This document shows, piece by piece, positions 53,787-61,708 of a stretch of DNA of 64,000 nucleotides (positions within the stretch are counted from its first letter, which is position 1; each line of letters opens with the position of its first letter). The translations under genes and the position numbers were made by a program. The stretch covers positions 1 to 64,000 of the forward strand of contig JAFAMW010000058.1 of the NCBI GenBank assembly GCA_019232985.1, given 5' to 3'. The stretch is from Roseateles sp. (GTDB lineage Bacteria; Pseudomonadota; Gammaproteobacteria; Burkholderiales; Burkholderiaceae). The notes below the pieces were generated by a model. It worked only from the letters and a program-made list of their open reading frames with translations, was not told the DNA's origin and ran no database searches.

Positions 53787-55140
53787 CGCCGCGCGCCTGG
53801 ATCTGCGCGGTGCGGGCATGCTCCAGCCAGTGCTGGCGCCGCCAGCGCCGCAGCATGACCAGGCCGCGCAGCCACTCGTCGGCGATGAAGGCCGACCACA
53901 CGCCCGGCAGGCCCCAGCCGGCCCAGGTGCCCAGCAGCCAGGCGCCGAAGGCCATGACCCCCCACTGCGACAGGATACCGGCCTTGACGGGGAAACGGGT
54001 GTCGCCAGCGGCGCGCAAGGCGTTGATCATGATCAGGTTGAAGCTGCGGCCCGGCTCCAGCAGCAGGCCCAACCGGATCAGGTCCGTACCTTGCGAAAGA
54101 ATCGCCTCGTCCTGGGTGAAATGCGCCAGCAGCCAGGGGCCCAGCAGGGCCATCAGCGCCGCGATCGCGGTGGTCCAGACCAGGCCCAGCTTCATGTGCT
54201 GCAGGCACATCTGGTGGGCCCTTTCGAATTGGCCGGCGCCCACCAGGCGACCCACCAGGATCTCGTTGCCCAGGCCCACGGAGATGCTGAACAGCATGGA
54301 CAGGCTGGCGACCTGCAGCACATAGGTCTGCGTGCTCAGGGCCGTGGCGCCCATGCGCGCGGTCATGGCGGTGACGAACATGAAGGCGCTGAACCAGCCC
54401 AGGTTCTCGCCCACGGCCGGCAGGCCGTAGGACAGCAGGCGCTTGAGATCGGCCGCCGGAATGCGCAGCAGGTTGGCGGGGCGCCAGTGCAGGCCGATGT
54501 CGTGCCGCGCCAGGATCCAGAGCGCCAGGCAGGCCAGCAGGCGGCTGAAGACCGTCGCCAGCGCCACGCCGGTCGCGCCCAACTGCGGCGCGCCCAGCCA
54601 GCCGAACACGAAGCAGGCCGTGAGCGCGCCATTGACGATGTTTTGCGCCAGCATCACCCACATCACGCTGCGCGTGTGGCCATGCGCGCGCAGCACCGCG
54701 GCCAGGGCGTAGTTCATCGACTCGAGGAACAGCGTGCCGCCCATCCAGCGCAGGAAGGGCAGACCGTACGCCATCAACGCGGGCGGCAGCTGGACCCAGC
54801 GCAGCAAGGTGGGGGCGGCCCAGGCCAGCACGAGGCTGAAGCCGAAACCCAGCCAGAGGTTGGTGCTGATGGCACCGACCGCCATGCGCAGCGCGCCGGC
54901 CCGGTCGGCCTGGCCGAGGTGGTGCGTGCAGACGATGGACGCGCCCACCGCCAGCACGTTGAAGCACATCATGAACAGGAAGATGATCTGCCAGGCGCTG
55001 CCGATGCCGGCCACCGCCTGGTCGGAAATCTGGCTGACCATCAGGGTGTCGACCACCCCGGTCAGGACGTGCAGCGATTGCTCGGCGAAGATGGGCCAGG
55101 TCAGCCTCAGCAGGCTGGGGTTGCCGTTGTCTTGGTTCAA
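53776..55140 (-). CDS. MATE-family multidrug efflux transporter
   Basis: A protein of 454 residues with about twelve membrane helices in two similar halves. The N-terminal half opens LLRLTWPIFAEQSLHVLTGV and has DTLMVSQISDQAVAGIGSAW, and the second half has GATALSTQTYVLQVASLSML. MATE exporters expel cationic drugs or metabolites using Na+ or H+. It lies 45 bases after the glucokinase-RpiR gene on the same strand and could be read from it. Any functional link to sugar metabolism is unproved. ORFs on the other strand here are shadows. Confidence 0.92.
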   Translation of the reverse strand: MNQDNGNPSLLRLTWPIFAEQSLHVLTGVVDTLMVSQISDQAVAGIGSAWQIIFLFMMCFNVLAVGASIVCTHHLGQADRAGALRMAVGAISTNLWLGFGFSLVLAWAAPTLLRWVQLPPALMAYGLPFLRWMGGTLFLESMNYALAAVLRAHGHTRSVMWVMLAQNIVNGALTACFVFGWLGAPQLGATGVALATVFSRLLACLALWILARHDIGLHWRPANLLRIPAADLKRLLSYGLPAVGENLGWFSAFMFVTAMTARMGATALSTQTYVLQVASLSMLFSISVGLGNEILVGRLVGAGQFERAHQMCLQHMKLGLVWTTAIAALMALLGPWLLAHFTQDEAILSQGTDLIRLGLLLEPGRSFNLIMINALRAAGDTRFPVKAGILSQWGVMAFGAWLLGTWAGWGLPGVWSAFIADEWLRGLVMLRRWRRQHWLEHARTAQIQARGATL

Positions 55141-55185
55141 GGCTTCAAGGAGACGAAGACGAGGGGGGCGGAATCCGTTCGGAGG

Positions 55186-57096
55186 TCAGCGGCTGTGCGA
55201 GGTCAGCCGCGACAAGGGGGCGGCCAGGCTCACGCCGGGCGCGGTCTGGGCCGCGCCGCGGATGTTCTGGTTGCGGGCGGCACTCGAGTCCAGCGCCGCC
55301 TGCTCGTCCTCGTCCAGCGCCTGCATCATCTCGGGGTTGCGGCGCATGGCGACGCCCACGGCCAGGATGTCGATCGTGAGCAGGTGCAGGATGCGGCTGA
55401 CCATCGGCAGCTGGGCGTCGACGTCCTCGAGGTGGTCGACGATCAGCGTCACGTCGGCCTTGCGGGCCAGCGGGGTCTGGCTGGCGGTGATGGCCACCAC
55501 GGTCGCGCCCCGTTCGTGGGCCCGGTCGACGACATTGAGCAGCTCCTGCATGCGGCCCGAGCTGCTGATGATCACGGCCACGTCGCCGGCCTTGAGCACG
55601 TTGGCGGCCAGCAGCTGCAGGCGCGGATCGGTGTAGGCCGCGCAGGGCAGGCCGAAGCGCAGGAACTTGAACTGCGCGTCCTGCGCCACCACGCCGTAGT
55701 GGCCCACGGCGTAGAAATCGACGCGCCCGGCGTTGATCAGCAGTTCGATGGCCCGGTCGATCATGTCGCGGTTGAGCTGGTTGCGCACCTGCAGGATCGC
55801 CGACGCGGTGTTGCCCAGCACCTTGGCGCCCAGCTCCACCATCGAATCGTCCAGCTTGACCTGGCTGTGGGTGACCGGCATGGTGCCGGTCAGGCCTGAG
55901 GCCAGCCGCAGCTTGAAGTCCGACAGGCCTTCGCAGCCGAGCGAGCGGCAGAAGCGGATCACCGTGGGCTGGCTGACCTGGGCCGCCTTGGCGATCTCGG
56001 CAATCGGGGCATTCAGGGTGTCGCGCGGGTGGGTCAGCACATGCTCGGCCACGCGCAATTCGGCCGGCGAGAGCTCGCTGCGGGCGCGGCGGATCTGCCC
56101 CAGGATGGCCGAGCCCGAACTGTCCTGCAGGCTCTTGAGCTGCGCGTCGAGGATGGCCGACACGCCCTTGAACGTGGCGTTCTCGGCCGTGATCACGTAG
56201 GTCGGGATGTGGGCCAGGTAGGCGCTGAAGCGCCCCTTGTCCTCGAAGCGGCGGCGGAACGGCGAGCGCTCGAAATAGTCGCCCAGGCGCGGCACGATGC
56301 TGCCGCCGATGTAGATGCCGCCCGAGGCGCCCAGGGTCACGGCCAGGTTGGCGGCGGCGGTGCCCAGCATAGCGCAGAACACCTCCAGGGTCTGCTCGCA
56401 AACCGCGTCCCTGTGCTCCAGCGCCGCCTGGGTGATGTCGGTGGCCTGCAGCGGCTTGGCGCTCTGGCCAAGGAATTCGGCGAGCGCCTGGTACATCAAT
56501 TCAAGGCCGCGGGCGGACAGCAGGCGCTCGAACGAGACGTGGTCGAACTGTTTCCAGGCAAAACGCAGCACGGCGATTTCCCGCTCGTCGCGCGGCGAGA
56601 AGCTGGTGTGGCCGCCTTCCGAGCCCAGCGAGATCCAGCCGTCGCCGGACGGAATCAACCCCGACACGCCCAACCCCGAGCCGGCTCCCAGCAGGCCGAT
56701 CACGCTGTTCTTGTGCCCGTCCCCTGTGCCGATCTGGCGCGTCTCGTGCTTGCTCAGGCGCGGCAGCGCCATCGCCAGCGCGGTGAAATCGTTCACCACC
56801 ACCAGCGTGTCCAGGCCCAGGCGCAGGCGCATTTCCTCAATGGAGAACTGCCAGTGGTAGTTCGTCATGCGGACCTGGTCGCCCTCCACCGGATTGGCGA
56901 TGGCGATGGCGGCGTGCTCGACGCGAATGCCTTCCAGGCTGTCCAGGTAGGCGTTGATTGCGGCATGGAAGTCGCTGAAATCGGCGCAGCGGAGGGAGCT
57001 GATCCGGACAAATTGGCCGGGCGCGGTTTCCAGGGCAAAGCGGGCAAAGGTGCTGCCGATATCGGCAATCAGGCGAGGGGAGTCAAACAAGAGCAT
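55186..57096 (-). CDS. Glucokinase - RpiR/HexR fusion regulator
   Basis: A protein of 636 residues. Residues 1-330 are a bacterial glucokinase domain with catalytic VVVNDFTALAMA, LGAGSGLGVSGL and LGSEGGHTSFSPRDERE. Residues about 345-425 are an RpiR-type helix-turn-helix (AEIAKAAQVSQPTVIRFCRS) and about 460-600 a SIS domain (VAVIISSSGRMQELLNV). This is the known bifunctional glucokinase/transcriptional regulator of Burkholderiales. The first phosphate loop, however, reads ADIGSTFARFAL, not DIGGTNARF, so kinase activity is doubtful. SIS domains of this class bind keto-deoxy-phosphogluconate. A 15-base palindrome lies 110 bases upstream. An intact glucokinase is divergent. A MATE gene follows. 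Confidence 0.93.
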   Translation of the reverse strand: MLLFDSPRLIADIGSTFARFALETAPGQFVRISSLRCADFSDFHAAINAYLDSLEGIRVEHAAIAIANPVEGDQVRMTNYHWQFSIEEMRLRLGLDTLVVVNDFTALAMALPRLSKHETRQIGTGDGHKNSVIGLLGAGSGLGVSGLIPSGDGWISLGSEGGHTSFSPRDEREIAVLRFAWKQFDHVSFERLLSARGLELMYQALAEFLGQSAKPLQATDITQAALEHRDAVCEQTLEVFCAMLGTAAANLAVTLGASGGIYIGGSIVPRLGDYFERSPFRRRFEDKGRFSAYLAHIPTYVITAENATFKGVSAILDAQLKSLQDSSGSAILGQIRRARSELSPAELRVAEHVLTHPRDTLNAPIAEIAKAAQVSQPTVIRFCRSLGCEGLSDFKLRLASGLTGTMPVTHSQVKLDDSMVELGAKVLGNTASAILQVRNQLNRDMIDRAIELLINAGRVDFYAVGHYGVVAQDAQFKFLRFGLPCAAYTDPRLQLLAANVLKAGDVAVIISSSGRMQELLNVVDRAHERGATVVAITASQTPLARKADVTLIVDHLEDVDAQLPMVSRILHLLTIDILAVGVAMRRNPEMMQALDEDEQAALDSSAARNQNIRGAAQTAPGVSLAAPLSRLTSHSR

Positions 57097-57205
57097 GGTT
57101 GGCAAACCTTGGTGGCGGCGCAATCGCTTGGAGGCTTTTGGGTATTCCGGGCGCGGCCATTATGCGGCCCTTCCAGGCCGGTTTCATGGCGAAGGCGTAG
57201 GAACT

Positions 57206-57220
57206 TGTAGTCCGACTACA
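57206..57220. promoter_or_regulatory. Predicted HexR/RpiR operator
   Basis: TGTAGTCCGACTACA: perfect arms TGTAGT and ACTACA around CCG. The shape matches HexR operators described in proteobacteria, which are TGTA-rich inverted repeats. It lies upstream of the fusion regulator and of the divergent glucokinase, so autoregulation and control of glk are expected. Confidence 0.65.
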
Positions 57221-57273
57221 GTTTGGGCCGCTGCAATTCCATGGCTACGAAGGGTGTCTGGTGACGAAAATGC

Positions 57274-57303
57274 CGTAAGAAAAAAACTTACGCGCAAGCT
57301 TGC
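57274..57303. promoter_or_regulatory. Pair of adjacent palindromes in the glucokinase control region
   Basis: CGTAAG and CTTACG enclose seven A bases (57274-57292). The perfect ten-base palindrome GCAAGCTTGC (57294-57303) begins two bases later. Binding protein unknown. Confidence 0.45.
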
Positions 57304-57445
57304 CATAAAAATGTAGTTTTGTTACCGTTCGAGTCGAGCATCCAATGCATGAAACTACATTTGGCAAGGCCAAGCCCTGCTGGGAGGTCGCAACTTGGAG
57401 GCCATTGGGGGTTGCGAAACGCCGGGCTTGGAAGAAGGGATTGCA

Positions 57446-58456
57446 GTGAATTTGAATGTGAATGAAACACCGCCAGAGTCGCCGGCGTGGCCTCGTCTGG
57501 TGGCCGATATCGGCGGCAGCAATGCGCGTTTCGGCTGGATTCGCGCGGTCGGGCACGCCATTGAACACGTCAGAACCCTGTCGGTCGCCGCCCATGCCAG
57601 TCCGGTCGAGGCGGCGCGCGCCTATCTGCAGGATTGCGCCGCCCAACTCGGCGCCGCCTACCGGCCGCCTCGACATGCCGCGTTCGCCGTGGCCACGGCG
57701 GTGCAGGACGATTGCATCGAATTCACCAACAGCAACTGGCGCTTTTCGCGCCAGGCCGCTTTGGCCGCGCTGGGCCTGCAAAGCCTGCTGGTCTTGAACG
57801 ATTTCGAGGCGCTGGCCCTGTCGGTGCCCGGCCTGAAGGCCAGCCAGCTGCGGGGCTTCGGACCGCCGGCGGCGGCGGAAGGCTGCTGCGCCGTGATCGG
57901 CCCGGGCACCGGGCTGGGCGTGGCCACCGTGCTGCAGACGCGGCAAGGCTGGGTCGCGATGGCGGGGGAGGGCGGGCATGCCACCCTGGCGCCCACCAAT
58001 GCGCTGGAAAGCGACATCCTGGCGGCCGTGCGCACCCGTTACGAGCATGTGTCGGCCGAGCGCCTGCTGTCTGGCATAGGCCTGCCCGAGCTGCACTGGG
58101 CCGTCAACACGGTCCAGGCCCGGCCCACCGAACCCGTGCGCACCGAAGACATCGTGCAACGCGGCCTGCGGGGCGACGACCCGTCCTGCAGCCAGACGCT
58201 GGACATCTTTTGCGCCATGCTGGGCAGCTTTGCCGGCAGCGTGGCCCTGACCGTGGGCGCGCGCGGCGGTGTCTACATTGGCGGCGGCATCGTGCCGCGC
58301 CTGGGCGACCGCTTCTTCAGCTCCCAGTTCCGCGCCAGCTTCGTCGCCAAGGGGCGTTTCCGCGCCTATCTGGAGGGCATTCCCTGCGCCGTGATCCTGG
58401 ATACCCTGGCGGCCCTGGAAGGCGCGGCCTACGCCGTCGAGCAGTCGTTGAATTGA
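57446..58456 (+). CDS. glk: Glucokinase
   Basis: A protein of 336 residues that phosphorylates glucose at C6 with ATP. The phosphate-1 loop is LVADIGGSNARFGW, the catalytic Asp is in LLVLNDFEALALS, GPGTGLGVATVL is the adenosine loop, and GEGGHATLAP binds glucose. ARGGVYIGGGIVPRL is the C-terminal signature. All key motifs are intact, unlike the kinase part of the divergent fusion protein. GTG 57446 is preferred as start, with GAAGGGA upstream; TTG 57395 would add an unconserved leader. It reads toward the TonB receptor, 314 bases downstream, which has its own control region. Confidence 0.93.
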   Translation: MNLNVNETPPESPAWPRLVADIGGSNARFGWIRAVGHAIEHVRTLSVAAHASPVEAARAYLQDCAAQLGAAYRPPRHAAFAVATAVQDDCIEFTNSNWRFSRQAALAALGLQSLLVLNDFEALALSVPGLKASQLRGFGPPAAAEGCCAVIGPGTGLGVATVLQTRQGWVAMAGEGGHATLAPTNALESDILAAVRTRYEHVSAERLLSGIGLPELHWAVNTVQARPTEPVRTEDIVQRGLRGDDPSCSQTLDIFCAMLGSFAGSVALTVGARGGVYIGGGIVPRLGDRFFSSQFRASFVAKGRFRAYLEGIPCAVILDTLAALEGAAYAVEQSLN

Positions 58457-58770
58457 ATCGGCTGTGGTGTCAATGTTTGCGTAAGTGATGTAGTTTGGCT
58501 ACAAAAATTCTAGGTACATACGCTAGGTTTCTTTGAATCACACTCGAAAATACCGTATTTACCCTGATAAAAATGCTGTAAAGCATCAAATTGAGTTCAG
58601 TCGATGTAATTTTGTGAAAATATCGGCTTGGCAGTTAATCTAGTTTTAGTACAAAATTGATCCAAGCCTGTGAACGAGAAGAGCTTCGGTGCCTGGCGCT
58701 CGCGGAGATCTTCGAGGGCATGAGTGAAAGTCAGTTATGACCGTGTTGTAAAAATCGGCAGGAGACATCG
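58457..58770. other. AT-rich promoter region of the TonB receptor
   Basis: About 314 bases of low GC. It holds a TGTAGT repeat (58489-58503), a possible weaker match TGTAATTTTGTGAAA (58605-58619) and AT runs suitable for a promoter. No coding frame. Confidence 0.6.
58489..58503. promoter_or_regulatory. Second predicted HexR/RpiR operator, before the TonB receptor
   Basis: TGTAGTTTGGCTACA: left arm identical to the site at 57206, right arm differs from ACTACA at one base. Position 268 bases before the receptor start links receptor expression to the glucokinase-RpiR regulator. Confidence 0.6.
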
Positions 58771-61611
58771 ATGAAGGTTGCAAAACATAAGAGTGAGTTG
58801 TTCAAGCCCAGTCCCGTGGTGGCTGCTTGCGCATTGCTGGTCTGGGCCGGTGCTGCCCAGGCGCAAAGCCAGACGCCGCCGGCGGATCAGCAGCTCGACA
58901 CGGTGGTGGTGTCCGGGATCCGCAAGGGGATCGAGGCGGCCATCGCGATGAAGAAGAACAGCGACCTGATCATTGAAGCGGTCAGCGCCGAAGACATCGG
59001 CAAGCTGCCCGACATCGACATCGCCGACTCCCTGGCCCGCCTGCCCGGCGTGACCGCCCAGCGCGACCAGTACGGCCGCGCCACCCAGATCAGCATCCGC
59101 GGCATGGGCCCGGACTTTGTCGGCACCACGCTGAACGGCCGCGAGCAGACCTCCACGACGGACACCCGGGCCGTCGACTACTCCAGCTACCCCTCCGAGC
59201 TCGTCAATGCGGCCGTGGTCTACAAGACCCCCGACGCCAGCCTGATCGGCCAGGGCATTGCCGGCACCGTGGATATCCGCACCGTCAATCCGCTGGACTT
59301 CTCCAAGCGCCAGATCGCCATCAACTACCGCACTGAGAAGCTGGGCGAGGGACTGCCCAAGGCCGGCAGCGGCAATCGCGCGAGCTTCTCCTACATCGAC
59401 CAATTTGCCGACCGCACCATTGGCGTCGCCTTCGGCATCGCGCGCCTGAACGACACGGGCGGCACCACCGACGACAGCGGCACCTGGGGCACCGGCACCA
59501 TCAAGTACAACGGCAGCACCGTCAACCTGCCCTACGGCGGCCTGAACGAGAACAGCGACCAGGACACGCAGACGCGCACCGGCGCCGTGGCCGTGCTGGA
59601 GTTCAAGCCGAACGCCAACTTCCACAGCAAGATGGACTTCTTCTACTCGAAGTTCAAGGACGACGACCGCGCCTGGAACTTCCAGATGAACCTGACCGGC
59701 GCGGTCAGCACCTGCTATGGCAGCGCCGCGCCCTGCAATGCCAGCAACCCGAACTATGTGATCCGCCAGCCGCAGCCCACCCTGGTGAATCCGGTGTTTG
59801 CGGCCGGCTCCACGACCAACGTGATCAGCGGCACGCTGGACGGCATCCGTCCGGTGATCCAGAACATCGCGATCGGCAGCAACCAGGAGTTGAAGTCCTT
59901 CGGCTGGAACAATACGCTCAAGGTCAACGACCGCTGGACCGTTTCGGGCGACCTGAACGTCAACACGGCGAGCAACCAGCAGTTCGACATCGAATCGTAT
60001 GCCAGCACGCCCACCGTCACCGGCGGCGCCACGCCCAACACCACCAACATCTCGTTCAATTCCAACACCCTGGCCATCGGCTCGAGCCTGAACTTCGCCA
60101 ACCGGACCAACACCAACTTCACCGACGTGCTGGGATGGAGCTGCTGCCAGCAGGAGCAGCCGGGCTACATCAAGTACCCGCTGACCCAGGACACCATGGA
60201 TGCCGTGCACCTGAAGGCGCACTACGACTTCCAGGAAAACAACTGGTTCTCGGGCGCTGACCTGGGTCTGAACTACAGCAGCCGCGGCAAGGCCAACAGC
60301 ACCGACGAAGGCTATCTGTGGGTCAAGGGCAGCAATGGCGCGCTCTACAGCAACGGCACCAACATTCCGGGTTCGGGCCTGTCCTATGCCGGCGAGTCGG
60401 GTCTGCAGATCCCGACCTATGACGTGGCCAACCAGTGGCAGAACCATTTCGACATCGGCGCCCGCATCACGCCGAACATCCTGGCCAAGACCTGGAACGT
60501 CGACGAGTACATGACCACGGCTTACGGCAAGCTGGACCTCGAAACCCATCTGTTCGGCCTGCCGGTGCACGGCAACATGGGCGTGCAGGTGGTGACCGCC
60601 AAGCAGAGCTCGACCGCTTACGCCACCAACCAGCAGAGCTCGGGCACCGACCAATTGGCCGGCCCCAATGCCTACAGCCTGGTCACCCACGGCTTGACCG
60701 ATACCGAGGCCCTGCCCAGCATCAACCTGGTGGGCGACCTGGGTCGCGACCAGCTGCTGCGCGTTTCGCTGGGCCGCCAGATGCAGCGTCCGAACATGGC
60801 TGACATGAACGCGTCGACGGCGGTGTCCGTGACCAGCGGCTCCATCGTGATGCCCAATGGCACGATCACCAACGGCACCATCCTGTCGGCCTCGGGCGGC
60901 AACCCCTACCTGCGTCCGTTCCTGGCCGATGCCTTCGACATCTCGTACGAGAAGTATTTCGGCACCAAGGCCTATTTCAGCGCGGCCGGCTTCTACAAGC
61001 ACCTGGACTCGTTCATCGTCAACACGACCAGCACGGTCGACCTGTCCAGCTACCTGACCGCGGGCTTCGGCGCCGGCATCCCGACGGTGGGCCTGCTCAA
61101 CACCAATGTGAACGGATCGGGCGGCACCATCGAAGGCGTGGAACTGGCCGGCTCGCTGCCCTTGAAGATGGTCAGCCATTGGCTGGACGGCTTCGGTGCG
61201 GAAGGCAGCTTCTCGCTGACCAACAGCACCATCGTGGCCCCCAACACCGTCAACGGCAATGGCGGCACCACCAGCCTGCCGGGATTGTCCAAGGATGTCT
61301 GGCAGTTCACCGCCTACTACGCCAACAACGGCTTCGAAGCGCGGATCTCGGAACGCGGCCGCAGCGACTACGTCGGTTCGCTGATCACGAACTTCGGCAT
61401 TCCCGGCGCCACCTACATCAAGGGTGAATCGACGGTCGATGCGCAGATTTCCTATGAAATCCAGCAGGGTCCGGCCAAGGGTCTGCAGTTCCTGGTGCAG
61501 GGCCTGAACCTGTCCAACACGCCGTTCCGCACCTACACCACGGTGACCGGCGGCGTGACGAACCGCTACTTCGGCAGCACCTACCTGATCGGCCTGAACT
61601 ACAAGATGTAA
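58771..61611 (+). CDS. TonB-dependent outer-membrane receptor, carbohydrate type
   Basis: A protein of 946 residues. The signal peptide ends AAQAQSQ near residue 32. The plug opens LDTVVVSGIRKGIEAAIAMK and includes SLARLPGVTAQRDQYGRATQ and ISIRGMGPDF, which are characteristic of the large Xanthomonas/Caulobacter receptors. A 22-strand barrel follows, ending TYLIGLNYKM. These receptors import plant or algal oligosaccharides rather than siderophores. GGCAGGAG about 10 bases before ATG 58771 is the ribosome site. Following halogenase-like genes and the preceding glucokinases suggest a sugar substrate. A 1017-residue frame on the other strand is a shadow. Confidence 0.94.
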   Translation: MKVAKHKSELFKPSPVVAACALLVWAGAAQAQSQTPPADQQLDTVVVSGIRKGIEAAIAMKKNSDLIIEAVSAEDIGKLPDIDIADSLARLPGVTAQRDQYGRATQISIRGMGPDFVGTTLNGREQTSTTDTRAVDYSSYPSELVNAAVVYKTPDASLIGQGIAGTVDIRTVNPLDFSKRQIAINYRTEKLGEGLPKAGSGNRASFSYIDQFADRTIGVAFGIARLNDTGGTTDDSGTWGTGTIKYNGSTVNLPYGGLNENSDQDTQTRTGAVAVLEFKPNANFHSKMDFFYSKFKDDDRAWNFQMNLTGAVSTCYGSAAPCNASNPNYVIRQPQPTLVNPVFAAGSTTNVISGTLDGIRPVIQNIAIGSNQELKSFGWNNTLKVNDRWTVSGDLNVNTASNQQFDIESYASTPTVTGGATPNTTNISFNSNTLAIGSSLNFANRTNTNFTDVLGWSCCQQEQPGYIKYPLTQDTMDAVHLKAHYDFQENNWFSGADLGLNYSSRGKANSTDEGYLWVKGSNGALYSNGTNIPGSGLSYAGESGLQIPTYDVANQWQNHFDIGARITPNILAKTWNVDEYMTTAYGKLDLETHLFGLPVHGNMGVQVVTAKQSSTAYATNQQSSGTDQLAGPNAYSLVTHGLTDTEALPSINLVGDLGRDQLLRVSLGRQMQRPNMADMNASTAVSVTSGSIVMPNGTITNGTILSASGGNPYLRPFLADAFDISYEKYFGTKAYFSAAGFYKHLDSFIVNTTSTVDLSSYLTAGFGAGIPTVGLLNTNVNGSGGTIEGVELAGSLPLKMVSHWLDGFGAEGSFSLTNSTIVAPNTVNGNGGTTSLPGLSKDVWQFTAYYANNGFEARISERGRSDYVGSLITNFGIPGATYIKGESTVDAQISYEIQQGPAKGLQFLVQGLNLSNTPFRTYTTVTGGVTNRYFGSTYLIGLNYKM

Positions 61612-61649
61612 AACTGCAAGCCTGAGTTTTGCTTGAAACGACAGGCCGA

Positions 61650-61681
61650 GAGCCTCCGGTTGCGAAAGCAGGCGGAGGCTC
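61650..61681 (+). terminator. Hairpin between the TonB receptor and the first halogenase-like gene
   Basis: GAGCCTCCG and CGGAGGCTC form a perfect 9-base stem around 14 bases. It is not followed by a T run, so it could stabilise the receptor mRNA or attenuate rather than fully terminate. Confidence 0.45.
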
Positions 61682-61708
61682 GCTTGCATTGGAAAGGTTG
61701 TACATCTG

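Larger units (their letters stand above)
57097..57445. other. Divergent control region between the two glucokinase genes
   Basis: About 350 bases with no gene. It contains the TGTAGT-N3-ACTACA repeat (57206-57220), CGTAAG-A7-CTTACG (57274-57292), GCAAGCTTGC (57294-57303), a degenerate TGTAGT site at 57312-57326 and an ACTACA half site at 57354-57359. Confidence 0.75.

Noticed and set aside
50919..53819. 966-codon open frame on the minus strand
   Set aside because: Shadow of the GGDEF-EAL gene and the binding-protein gene; no conserved motif in the frame itself.
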